From: Caenorhabditis remanei
Taxonomy: Eukaryota; Nematoda; Chromadorea; Rhabditida; Rhabditidae
DNA length: 64,000 nt
Reading direction: 5' to 3'
NCBI RefSeq assembly: GCF_010183535.1
Contig: NC_071329.1
Location: forward strand, 18,490,879 to 18,554,878
Shown here: positions 31,701-42,599 of the stretch, one piece after another
Numbering within the stretch: the first letter of the stretch is position 1
How the letters are laid out: each line of letters starts with the position of its first letter
Position numbers and translations under genes: made by a program
The notes under the pieces: generated by a model
The model's input: the letters and a program-made list of their open reading frames with translations, nothing else
Databases searched by the model: none
What the model was told of the DNA's origin: nothing

Positions 31701-34700
31701 GAGTCTGTCGAGTTGGCTACCGAATGTATGGATCAATCGATATTTCGAATGAGAAGGATTCGTGTCAAACGGAAACAGCGATTCCAGCCATACTAATTAC
31801 CCCTAATTATCCTAATTACCTTAATTATTTGTCCCTTTTTATAACTTAATAATTAATAAAACCCTTCAAACTTCGTAGTCTACTAGTCCGTAAATCCACC
31901 CCCAACCTTCGTAAATCTACATAAAATCTGACTCATAGCCTGGCGCACCTTTGACGCGTTTTTCAAAAGCCGATTTAAGACAAATTTTCATCAGATGTAT
32001 TTCTGGGGTGGCTGGGGCACCTTCAGCGCGTTTTAGTAAAAAATTACCGATTTTCTGTCAATCTGGCGCACCTTTGACGCTCTTTGAGCCAAAATTTTCA
32101 GTTTTTCTGCACATCTGGCGTGTTTTTGGCGCGTTTTGAACCAAAAATTACCGATTTTCTGTCAATCTGGCGCGCTTTAGACGCGTTTTGTGCCTAAAAT
32201 TTGCAATTTTCAGATCTGACGTGTTTTTGGCGCGTTTTTATCCAGCTTTTTTTTGGGTTTTCAGCCTATCTGGCGCGCCTTCAGCGCGTTTTTAGTCAAA
32301 AATTTCCGATTTTTCATCGTTTTTCCCGCCGATCTGGCGCACCTTTGGCGCGTTTCGAGCAAACATTTTTCGATTTTTACGATTTTCAGCCAATCTGGCG
32401 TGTTTTTGGGGCGTTTTTAATCAAAAATTTCGGATTTTCAACCGATCTGGCGCACCTTTGACGCGTTTTGAGCCAAAATTGTCCGATTTTCAGCCGATTT
32501 TTCACTATTTTAAGTCGATCTGGCGCACCTTTGGCGCTTTTTAAACCGAAAATTTCCGATTTTTCACCATTTTCAGCCAATCTGGCGTGTTTTTGGCGCG
32601 TTTTGAACCAAAATTCTTTGATTTTCTGCCCATCTGGCGCACCTTCGGCGCGTTTTTGAGCCGAAATGTTCCGATCTTCAACCGATCTGGCGTGTCTTTG
32701 GCGCGTTTTAACCCAAAATTTTGCGATTTTCAGCCTATCTGGCGCGTTTTCAGCCGTATTTTTTCTATTTTCAGCCAATTTTTCTCAATTTTCAGCCAAA
32801 AACTCACGTTTTCTGTCTCAACTCGTTCTCGACGTGTGCTTCCTCGATTTTCTCCGTGGAAAACTTCAAAAGTCTCATAATTTCGCAATTTCCAGCCAGA
32901 TTTTTCCGATTTTCAGAAATCAATTTCATCCGTTTCACCACCGCCAAATCGCTCAATTTCATCGGAAATCTCTCATCAATATCTCTAAAAATCGCTGAAA
33001 TCGTTGGGCACCATGTCCTTTCCATTTCCAAAGTCTGCTTTAATACATCCGAATAGATTTGTGCTGAAACTGCAAAAATCACAAGTGACAGATTGATCCA
33101 TTGCGCGATTTCCAGCTGTCCAAGCGCATTTTCAGCGCATTTTTTCGCACCTTTAGCGATTTTTTCGAGTAGAAATAGTCGTTTCAGCCATTCTGACGCC
33201 ACGAATTTCAGCGCGGACGCCTCAATTTTATACATTGAATTTCCAGAATTTTCAGCTTTTTTCAGCACCGAATTCAGTCGTTTCACTAGACTCATTTCGT
33301 TGAATTTTGACACATTTCGAGACATTTGACGCCAGAATCCGAAGAATTTCTGATGACGTTGAGGTCCTCCTTGCTTATAAATCAACCATCCACACATTGA
33401 CTCCGCCTCTAAATTGATGGGCGTGGCCAGTTGGGAAATTATTGATTTTAGGGCGAAATTCATGGTTCGGACTGTCGTTGTGTCTGGGGAAGGCAAATGT
33501 TCGAAGAAATTCGATGGAGGTGTCGAGGAGATGGAGTTGAGGAATTCTGAAATGGATTTTGATGAGGAAAATTGGTTTTTTAGCGAAAAATGCGACTTTT
33601 TTGCACAAAAATCACCAAAAATGCGACTTTTTTTAGCGAAGAATTCACTTTTTTAGCAAAAAATTCGACTTTTTTGGCAAAAATTCACTTTTTTAGCGAA
33701 AAATTCGACTTTTTACTCAAAAAACACCAAAATCGAGAAGTTTTGGCTGAAAACGCGTCAAAGGTGCGCCAGATCGGACTTTAATGAGAAAAATTGGATT
33801 TTTTCCGTCAAAAATTCACTTTTTTAGCGAAAAATTCGACTTTTTTGGCGAAAATTGGATTTTTCAAGCAAAAATTCGACTTTTTTACTCAAAAATCACC
33901 AAAAATCGAGAAATTTTGACTCAAAACGCGTCAAAGGCACGCCAGAATTCCGAAATTCCTTTTAAAACGCGTCCAAGGAGCGCCAGACTCAATAAGAACG
34001 CGTCTACGGCGCTCCAATCCTCAGATTTTTTGAAGAAAAGATTTTTTTTAAAGAAAAGGCACGCCAGAACGGACTTTGATGAGGAAAATTGAATTTTTCA
34101 GGCAAAAATTCGACTTTTTTAGCGAAAAATTCACTTTTTTAAGCGAAAAAATTCGACTTTTTTACTCAAAAAACTCCAAAAATCGAGAAGTTTTGACTGA
34201 AAAACGCGTCAAAGGCACGCCAGATCTACGGAAAAGGTGGAAAACTAGCCTAAATCGAGAAAATTTTGACTCAAACGCGTCAAAGGTGCGCCAGATTCCA
34301 GAAAATTGGTGAAAATGGATTTTTTTTAAGCGAAAAATTCGACTTTTTTACTCAAAACTTTGGGAAAATCTGTTAAAATTTGGACTGAAAATGCTAAACA
34401 ATTTGTTGAAAACAGATTTTTCTTTTGAAAATGTTGGTTTTCAGAAGAGTCTGGCGTGCCTTTGGCGCGTTCGTGAAAAAATTCGAAGAAAATCACACGA
34501 TTTACATATTTTTGGCAGTAATTGACAAAAAAAAATATTTTGATGGTGAAAAATGGATTTTTACTCAAAAACGCGGGATTTTTCGCAAAAAAACTATTTC
34601 TGCTCAAAAGTTTGGACAAAAAATGGGAGAAAATCAAATTTTGACTCTAAACGCGTCAAAGGGGCGCCAGATTTCGGAAAATTGGTGAAAACTAGATTGT

Positions 34701-35057
34701 TCAGTCAAAAATACGCGTTTTTAGGCAAAAAACTCTAATCTGGCGCTCTTTTGACGCGGTTTTCTAGGTATTTGAGGAAGTTGGCGTGCCTTTGGCGCGT
34801 TTTCAAAATTTTTTCTCAACCATTCTGGCGTGTCTTCGACGCATTTTAGATAGAAATTTTGTTATTTCTGATCAAAAGCTCAGCTAAAAACGGCTGCCTT
34901 TTTCGTGTTTTTGAGTCAAATTTTCTCGATTTTTAGTCGATTTTGTTTTCAGTTTTTCGCCAAAAATCTCCATTTTTGAGCATTTTCAGCCAAAAACTGG
35001 CTGAAATTGTCTGAAAACTCACCAATCAACTCCTCATCTCCTTCTTTTTTCCGTCAT
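28732..35057 (-). CDS. NEPRO-like nucleolar protein (NEPRO N-terminal domain)
   Basis: Exons: 35057-35023, 33546-32808, 30024-29879 and 28997-28732. Exon 2 carries the recognisable part: an N-terminal helical region (EAESMCGWLIYK, then RQMSRNVSKFNEMSLVKRLN) and the helix INLSLVIFAVSAQIYSDVLK, which align by eye with human NEPRO (C3orf17), an rRNA-processing-associated nucleolar protein. Exon 4 has a run of six Asp followed by Lys-rich segments ending KKTKKKSKK, as in nucleolar proteins. Introns 1-3 have matching phases. Exon 1 starts at an ATG 7 bases after a TTTTCAG acceptor and reads MTEK, but then hits a stop. Removing one A from the run of six (35045-35050 as T on the plus strand) opens it exactly to the donor in the right phase, giving about 394 residues. 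So either a sequence error or a disabled start exon exists here. Intron 2 contains an antisense RRM retrocopy. Confidence 0.75.
29005..29870. repeat. Family C array, NEPRO-like intron 3
   Basis: About twenty units of CTGGCGCTCCTTTGACGCG plus a variable spacer, average spacing near 40-45 bases, all in one orientation. The whole intron is essentially this array. Confidence 0.9.
30060..30960. repeat. Family B hairpins, NEPRO-like intron 2
   Basis: Four hairpins at about 30115-30205, 30400-30510, 30570-30650 and 30865-30955. Lead-ins read GGGCATAGCTTCCGCATC. Confidence 0.8.
31243..31796 (+). pseudogene. PABPN1-like RRM protein copy, intronless, frame-broken
   Basis: The first open part starts at an ATG at 31243 and runs to DRRTIHVANLDYSTTSSQLE and DYFK, then a stop at 31624-31626. 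The homologous continuation CGEINSVTIPTDKRTGRQ, KNFGFIEFKEAESVELATEC and the C-terminus RRIRVKRKQRFQPY is in another frame from 31614 to 31796. The break lies at 31609-31613, where one base appears missing. Together these make one complete RRM of the nuclear poly(A)-binding protein 2 type, which binds poly(A) tails. There are no introns, and AATAAA follows at 31855. It sits antisense in intron 2 of the NEPRO-like gene. This pattern fits a retrocopy that has decayed, though a sequence error in a live retrogene is possible. The RNP2 aromatic position is His (IHVANL) and RNP1 has Asn for the usual Gly, both suggesting weakened RNA contacts. Confidence 0.75.
31855..31860 (+). other. AATAAA polyadenylation signal after the RRM copy
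   Basis: AATAAA lies 59 bases after the TAA of the PABPN1-like copy, in an otherwise ordinary AT-rich stretch. It would fit a 3' UTR carried along by retroposition, or a still-working one. Confidence 0.5.
31930..32760. repeat. Family C array, NEPRO-like intron 2
   Basis: About seventeen units such as ATCTGGCGCACCTTTGACGC separated by TTTTTCAGCC-type spacers, same orientation throughout. Confidence 0.9.
33580..35020. repeat. NEPRO-like intron 1: short tandem motif plus family C
   Basis: The motif GCGAAAAATTCGACTTTTTT recurs many times between 33580 and 34340, interrupted by reverse family C units (AACGCGTCAAAGGTGCGCCA). After 34440 family C units appear in the forward orientation, so the intron is roughly an inverted arrangement of C units. 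Confidence 0.8.
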
Positions 35058-35099
35058 TTTTGATCTGAAAATCGATAAATTTAGCTGAAAATCTACAAT

Positions 35100-36040
35100 T
35101 TCCTTTAAAAAAATATTGAAAAAATAGGGAATAATCTAACCGAAAAAATTCAAAAAATGGGAAATCTAAAAACGAATTTCATTAACAAAAACAACAAATT
35201 TAGAGTAAAAATTCAACAATTTTAGACCTAAAAAGTCGAAAAAAATCGATAATTTGAGTGAAAAAATCAACAATTTTAGACCAAAAAACTCGAAAAAAAT
35301 CGGTTTTTTCAACAATTTTAGGTCAAAAAATTCAAAAAAATCGATAATTTGAGTAAAAATTTAACAATTTTAGGTCAAAAAACCACGAAAAATAAAAAAA
35401 TTTGAGTGAAAATTCAACAATTTTGGACCAAAAAACGTTAAAAAAAGTCGATTTTTTCAATCAATTTTTGACCAAAAAAACGCAAAAAAGTCGATTTTTT
35501 CAACAATTTTAGGTCAAAAAATTCAAAAAAATCGATAATTTGAGTAAAAATTTAACAATTTTAGGTCAAAAAACCACGAAAAATAAAAAAATTTGAGTGA
35601 AAATTCAACAATTTTGGACCAAAAAACGTTAAAAAAGTCGATTTTTTCATCAATTTTTGACCAAAAAACGCAAAAAAGTCGATTTTTTCAACAATTTTAG
35701 GTCAAAAAATTCAAAAAATCGATAATTTGAGTAAAAATTTAACAATTTTAGGTCAAAAAACCACGAAAAATAAAAAATTTGAGTGAAAATTCATCAATTT
35801 TGACCAAAAAAACGCAAAAAAGTCGATTTTTTCAACAATTTTAGGTCAAAAAATTCAAAAAAATCGATAATTTGAGTGAAAAATCTACAATTTTGGGTCA
35901 AAAAAAACGTTAAAAAAATCGATTTTTCAACAATTTTAAGCCAAAAAACGCAAAAAGTAGATTTTTCCGACTATTTTAGGTCAAAAAATTGAAAAAACAA
36001 AAATTTGAGTGAAAATTCAACAATTTAAGGTCAAAAAATC
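35100..36040. repeat. Tandem array of about 185-bp units between A49 and NEPRO-like genes
   Basis: CAACAATTTTAGGTCAAAAA followed by TCGATAATTTGAGT recurs near 35310, 35495 and 35680, with a shorter copy near 35825. It is built of shorter AT-rich sub-repeats (TTTGAGTGAAAATTCAACAA) and fills the whole gap. Confidence 0.85.
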
Positions 36041-36054
36041 AATTGTTTTGTCTT

Positions 36055-39000
36055 CTAACGACGAATAATTTTGCGTGGTCCTTCTGCTCGAGACTCGGTG
36101 GTTTTCAGAGGACGGGCCGCACGGAGGGAACGAAGTGTCTGAGCGGTATGCACATCGAGACGCAACAAATCGGCACCGAGTGCTTGGAACATCTGAAAAT
36201 GAGGTTTTTTGTGGAAAAACTGGTTAAAAATCAATTTTTTTCAGCTGAAAATGCCAAAAAATACAAGGTTTTTAAAAAAATGCGTCAAAGGTGCGCCAGA
36301 TCATCTGAAAAATCGGCTAAAAATGACAAAAAAATTGGCTCAAAACGCGTCAAAGGTGCGCCAGATCGGCTCAAAAGCTGAAAAAACTGTAATTTTTGCG
36401 TCAAATTTTGCATACAATGACAGTTTTTCAGCTTTTAAGCCCATCTGGCGCACCTTTGACGCGTTTTCAGCCAATTTTTTGTCATTTTTAGTAGATTTTC
36501 AGCCGATCTTTGTGCTTACTTGCATCTTTAGATCAGTTAACCGATTTTTGAGCTTACAACCGTTTTTGACCAGGAAAATCCCAATTTTTCAACAAAAAAT
36601 TGTGGCGCGTTGCTAGAAAGAAATTTTTGGTTGAAAATGTTTTTTCAACAAAAATTATTCAAAAATGTGGTTTTTCAAGACTGGAACGCGTCAAAGGTGC
36701 GCCAGATCGGCATCAAGGCTGAAAAACTGTAATTTTTTGTCTTAAATAACAGTTTTCAGCATTTTCAGCCCATCTGGCGCACCTTTGACGCGTTTTGAGC
36801 CAACTTTTTGTCATTTTCGATTATTTTTAGTCGATTTTTCACTTGAAAAGTCAAAAAAATACCGATTTTTGACAAGAAAAACCCCAATTTTTCCACGGAA
36901 ATTTGATCAAAAATGGATTTTTGAGGGTCGACGAGTCTGGCGTGCCGTTGGCGCATTTTAGAGCAGATTTCATCGAAATTTTTTTTTTTGACACTAAATC
37001 CATTTTTCATCAAATTTAGACGAAAAAACTGGTGCACCTTTCGCACGTTTTTAACAAGTTTTCAGTTTCCTTGAATTATCTTCAATTTGCGTCAATTTCA
37101 AACGATTTTTTCGATATTTTCAGCTGACCTGGCGCACCTTGACGCGTTTTCAGCCGTTTTTCTCGATTTTTCGTCAATTTCAACCGATTTTTCCCATTTT
37201 TTCCCCTATACAAACCTTCTCCAACTTGCTCGGTTGCATTCCAACGACCTGTTGAAACGGTGTCAATGGCACTTTGTGCTCCGGAGCCAAAGTCAGAGCG
37301 AGAGCAAGAGTATGAGCAACAAATCGATCATAATCAGTGACATTCAGTCGAATTCTCTCAGCACCTCTTCCAGTATATCCTTTTTTCAGCCGTCGATTCG
37401 CCAAAGAACTGCGATTGGACCTGAAAATAGTGGTAATATTAGGAGAAATTCGATTATCATAAAGCGCCAAAGGCACCCCAGATTCCCCGCATTTTTGAAC
37501 ATTTTTTGTTGGAAAATCGATATTTTCTGGGATTTTCAGCTGAAAAATCGGCTGAAAATTACCACAAATTATCAAAAATTGGCTCAAAACGCGTATCAGG
37601 TGCGCCAGATTGGCTTAAAAACTGAGCTTTAAAGTTGATCTGGCAAAACGCGGCAAAGGTGCGCCAGATCGGTTTGAAAATGTGAAAAATCTGTTGAAAT
37701 TGTTGAAAATTGAGATTTTTTGCTTGAAATTAAGCTGAAATTCGAATTTTTGTATGATTTATCTGAAAATTTCACATTTTTTACGCTCGAAAGAGACTTT
37801 TGTCAATTCCAGTGAAATTTTGCTTAAAATTGGTATTTTCTGACATTTTCAGCTGAAAAAATCGGCTGAAAATTACCACAAATGACAAAAATTGGCTCAA
37901 AATGCGCCAAAGGTGCGCCAGATCAACTTTAAAGCTCAGTTTTTAAGCCAATCTGGCGTAACTTTGGCGCGTTTTTAACCAATTTTCGTTCATTTTCAGC
38001 GGATTTTTCGACATTTTAATCCAATCTGGCGTGTCTTTAGCGCGTTTTGTGCCTAAACTTTCCCTTTTTCAGCCATTCTGGCGCACCTTGACGCGTTTTC
38101 AATTGTATTTTATCGATTTCCAGTCAATCTGGCGTGTCTTTAGCGCGTTTTGTGCCTAGACGTTCCGTTTTTTCAGCAATTCTGGCGCACCTTTGACGCG
38201 TTTCCAACCGATTTTTGGTGATTTTCTGTGATTTTCAGCGGATTTTTCTCTACTTTTCGTCAATTTTTACCTTCTGTCTCAACACATCAGGCATCTTCAA
38301 CTCGGCCATCTCCTTCCTCAACATCTGTCTCTGTTTTCCCATTTTTCCCAACATTTCGCACATTGTCGCCAGTAGGAGATAAGCGGCCGCCCGTTTTGGA
38401 ACAGTCTCATTATACATAATGAGAGTGACACAATCTGGAATTCCAGCTTCGATTAGCGCTTTTTTGGATTTCTTTTTGAGCTCCATGAGCTCCACGGCGA
38501 TCTGCTCAACGGCTTCGACCTCCAGGTCTTCAATAAAAGAGAAATCGGATAAATATCCTTTGCCAATTCCGATTGTACCGCTTTCGGTAGAATCGATGAC
38601 GTCGCTTTGGCCATCATAGTGATATCTTCTAACTTGACGTCTTCTGAATTCTCGACGTTGGAATTCGAAGCGAACGCCGTTTTTCTCATCTCATCTAACG
38701 TCTCCTGATTAATTGTTCGTCGCTGAGCCGCTTCGTCCATTTTAATTTTTTTCGATGAACCGAAATTTGAAGTCAGCTGACGACGTTTTTCAGCCCATTT
38801 TTCCGCTGAAATCGAGAAATCTTCACTGAAATTGTCTCCTGACAACGATTTCTTATCGCCGTTCAACAATTTCTCGACGTCTTCTGAATATTTCGATTCG
38901 AACGAGTAGAGACGAGCGGGACGATAGGTTGCGAGGCCGGTTGTCTGAAAATTTGAATTTTAGAGCTGAAAATGTCAGAAAAATGTGAATTTTCATTAAA

Positions 39001-42000
39001 ATACGCTGAAAATGAGGTTTTTTTTCACTAAAAAACTGGCAAAAAATCAATTTTTTAACTAAAAATGTCAGAAAATAGCAGAGTTGCAACGGGCCGGGCC
39101 GGGCCAAAATCAGAATTTCTCCGGCCCGGCCCGGTTCGGCCCGGATTTTCAGTACTAAAAAATTCAATTTTTTTTTTCGAAAATTTTCCAATTTTTTTGG
39201 CAAAAAAATTTTAAAGGGGGACACAACTAGTTCTAAATTGAGGGTTTTTGATATGAATCGATTCAGAAAGCCAGAAAAAAGATACATTTCTTTTGGTTTC
39301 ATGTCTGAAAATGCGTCTAAAGCGAGTTATGATACACTGGTCCTTACGCACCCAAATGACCCAAGGCATTGCTGACACTTTAGCAGTGCAAATTTGTACT
39401 GTAGCTTTAAAGGCGCATAGCAAAAAAGTTTTCCTACAGTAGCCAAAAATTACTAAATCAGCCGTTTTCTACCGAATTCAGTGAAGTTTAGGTGTTTTAT
39501 AGCAATAAAATTTCGAAATTTCCCCTAAACTTATTTTCAATCTCCAAAAAAAATGGTTTTTTCCACTGAAAACATTTTCAAAACATTTTTATCGCGTTAT
39601 GCGCACAGTAGACTTCTGACGCGTTTCCTGTCGAGCTGACGCCTTAAAAGTAGATTTTGGAGTGATAGGGTGCTGTGAAATGTACTGAAAAAATGACGAC
39701 GGGGAGCGATTTTTGGAATTTTGAGGTCTCATAACTCGCTTAAAACTGTTTTTTTTTTGATATTCTTGATAAAAAATGTGGAAAATTTTCAGACAAAAAA
39801 ATTATTGAAAAAAAATTCTAGTGAAAAAAAATTCAAAAATTCAAATCCGGGCTGAAACCGGGCCGGGCCCGGCCGGCCCGGCGGGTCAGCCCGGAATTTT
39901 GCAAGTATGGAAAATAGTGCTTTTCAGGCGAAAAATTAGTTTTTTTGCTAAAAAATTAGTTGAAAATCAATTTTTTTGGACTGAAAATGTTAGAAAATAC
40001 CGATTTTCAAAAAAAAAAGATTGAAAATGCTAATTTCCGCTACTTTTAAGCTCATCTGGCGCACCTTTGACGCGTTTAGAGTCAATTTTTTGCGTTTTTG
40101 GTCATTTTCAACAGATTTTTTGATCTGAAAATGTCAAAAAATACGCTGAAAATCAGTTTTTTTCATCAAATGTTTTGTTGAAAATCGATTTTTTAATCTG
40201 AAAATGTCAAAAAATACTTTTTTTTTCAACGAAAATTACTCAAAAATGCGGTTTTTAAGGGTATCTGGCGTGCCTTTAGCGCGTTTCGAACTCAGAATCG
40301 AGAAAATGTGAATTTTTTGTTAAAAATACCCAAAAAATGAGTTTTTTGCAAAAATGATTGAAAAATGACAAAAATCAGCTGAAAACGCGCGAAAGGTGCA
40401 CCAGATCGGCTTAAAAACTGAAAAACTGTTCTTTTATGCAAAAATTACAGTTTTCCAGTCAGAAAATATCGATTTTCCAACAAAAAATGTTCAAAAAATG
40501 CGGGAAATCAGCTAAAAACGCGGTTTGAATGTCTGGCGTGCCTTTGGCGCGTTTTATATCCAAAATCTTCCGATTTTCAGCGGATTTTTCACTATTTTAA
40601 GCCAATCTGGCGCACCTTTGGCGCGTTTCAGCTCAAACTATCTAAATTATTGTCTATTTCAGCTGATTTTTCACTATTTTAAGCCGATCTGGCGCATTTT
40701 TGGGGCGCTTTGAGTCTTAAAAAAAAAAGGATTTTCTTGGGGAATCTGGCGTGCCTGTGGCGCATAAAATTCGGAAATACAGATTTTCAGATTTTTAAGG
40801 TTCTGGCGTGCCGTTGGCGCGGTTTCTAGTTCTATTTTCTCAATTTTAGTCAGGTTTTCTCCATTTTCAGGTCATCTGGAGCACCTTTGACGCGTTTTGA
40901 TCCACAATTTTCCGATTTTCAGCGGATTTTTCACCGTTTTCGACTAATCTGGCGTGTCTTTGACGCGTTTTTTCGCATTTTATTACCGTATCCACAATAG
41001 CCACAGCGAAATCGAATCCCTCATCAAGACAATTGACATCTTGTCCCATTTCGACTACTTTCTCACTAATTCCTCCTTTCACCGATAGAATTGGCGCCTT
41101 CTTACGTCCCGCTTTTCCGTGTCGTTCGAATGTTAACTGAAAAAAATTTTCAGATTTTCAGCATATTTTTGAGAAAAATCGGCTGGAAATGACCAAAAAT
41201 GCAGAAAAAATTGGCTCGAAACGCGTCAAAGGTGCGCCAGTTTTCAGACTTGAAGCCGATCTGGCGCACCTTTGACGCGTTTCGAGCCAATTTTTTGTCA
41301 TTTTTGGTCATTTTCGGCCGATTTTTCAGCTGAAAGTGTCAAAAATACAGATTTTTTCAGCAAAAAAAAACGTGTGGGCAATCTGGCGTTCCTTTGACGC
41401 GTTTTTAATCAAAATTTTGATATTTTTCAGCAAAATTTCAGTGGAATTGAGTTAAAGGGTGAAAAATGTGAAAATTCCACAAAATCTCATTCAAAAACAG
41501 GGAATTTCAGCACAATTTCAAGCAAAATATCTCAATTTTTGATCTGAAAATGCACTATTTTCAGCTGAAACCTGTAATCAAGCTGAAAGTCTGAAAATGA
41601 AGATTTTAATGGATTTTCAGCGGAAATTCGGAAAAAAAAAATGCTCCGAAGCAAGAAATCTGAATTTTTGAGCTAAAAATGCAATTTTCGTAACGAATAA
41701 ACCGAATTTCGCTTGAGAATTGGAGCAAAAAACTCAATTTTTTGAAATTTTCAGCTCAAAATTCACATTTTCAGTCTAAAATCATCATTTCCAGCCAGTT
41801 TTCAGCCAAAAATCGATTTAAATCGGATTTTTTGCCTGAAAATTCGAATGAAGGCTGAAAATTTGGTATCTGATATGATTTTAAGCTAAAAATCTGCATT
41901 TTTGAGCTAAAAACTCGAATTTTTCGAGATTTTCAGCTCAAAAATCACATTTTCAGTCAATTTTCAGCCAAAAATCAATTGAAATCGGATTTTTTGCTTA

Positions 42001-42473
42001 AAAACTGAAATTGAAGGCTGAAAATTTGACATCTGATAGGATTTTAAGCTAAAAATCTGCATTTTTGAGCTAAAAACTCAATTTTTAAATATTTTTCAGC
42101 TCAAAAATCACATTTTCAGTCTAAAAATCATCATTTCCAGCCAGTTTTCAGCCAAAAATCAATTGAAATCGGATTTTTTGCCTAAAAATTCAAATTGAAG
42201 GCTGAAAAATTCGGTATCTGATAGGATTTTAAGCTAAAAATCTGCATTTTGAGCTAAAAACTCGAATTTTTCGAGATTTTTTCAGCTCAAAAGTCACATT
42301 TTCAGTCAATTTTTTTTTCAGCCTGAAAATCCACTGACCTCACTCAAATTTTTCGGTCGATTATGAACGAACGAGGCGACGATATCAGAATGAGCGAATT
42401 CTCGATTCGATTCCACATTTCTCGTGTGACACACCGTCTTCTTCGCATTCAATTCATCACTCGAAACCCACAT
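36055..42473 (-). CDS. rpoa-49: RNA polymerase I subunit A49 (POLR1E/RPA49 family)
   Basis: A49 with its partner A34.5/PAF49 aids initiation and elongation by RNA polymerase I in the nucleolus. Exons: 42473-42339, 41136-40987, 38944-38271, 37420-37216 and 36192-36055, giving about 433 residues. Exon 2 ends FDFAVAIVDT and exon 3 begins TTGLATYRPARLYSF, matching the A49 dimerisation region. Exon 3 then has KRRQLTSNFGSSKKIKM, the counterpart of the family's EAFGxxKxK segment. Exons 4 and 5 carry the tandem winged-helix part (TDYDRFVAHTLALALTLAPE; FQALGADLLRL). Exon 3 needs one extra base near 38535-38538 to pass from DIYPISLL to IEDLEVEAVEQIAVEL. The exon 3 to exon 4 junction is out of phase by one with the obvious GTAAAA donor, so a second indel, a microexon or another donor (GTTGAA) is needed. 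The start ATG follows TTTTGCAG directly, but an earlier exon cannot be excluded. Confidence 0.82.
36290..38220. repeat. Family C units in A49 introns 3 and 4
   Basis: Forward (ATCTGGCGCACCTTTGACGC) and reverse (GCGTCAAAGGTGCGCCAGAT) units alternate around exon 4 (37420-37216). Spacers are TTTTTCAGC-rich. Confidence 0.85.
39079..39905. repeat. Family F element with GGGCC core, A49 intron 2
   Basis: Begins CAGAGTTGCAACGGGCCGGG and ends GGGTCAGCCCGGAATTTTGC. GGGCC/CCGGG-rich ends about 60-80 bp long pair with each other; the interior contains AAAGCGAGTTATGA and its complement TCATAACTCGCTT, so the element is palindromic at two scales. A further end of this family is cut by the window edge at 63980-64000. 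Confidence 0.8.
40040..41410. repeat. Family C units around A49 exon 2
   Basis: About a dozen units in both orientations on either side of exon 2 (41136-40987), with spacers of AT-rich TTTTCAGC/GCTGAAAA sequence. Confidence 0.85.
41530..42330. repeat. Tandem array of 160-185 bp units, A49 intron 1
   Basis: ATCTGATAGGATTTTAAGCT recurs near 41868, 42030 and 42215, each followed by AAAAATCTGCATTTTTGAGC and TTTCAGCTCAAAAATCACAT. Three clear copies and a degenerate start. Confidence 0.85.
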
Positions 42474-42599
42474 CTGCAAAATTGTGAAAAATTGATGAAA
42501 AACGTGAATTTTTCATTGAAAATACACAAAAAACGAGGATTTTTGTCGAAATTTTTGGTTGAAAATCGATTTTTTTCAAGCTTTTGAACAATTTTTGCT

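Noticed and set aside
35045..35050. Programmed ribosomal frameshift in the NEPRO-like start exon
   Set aside because: The six-base run is not a canonical slippery heptamer in the zero frame and a +1 shift so close to the start is unlikely; a sequence indel is simpler.
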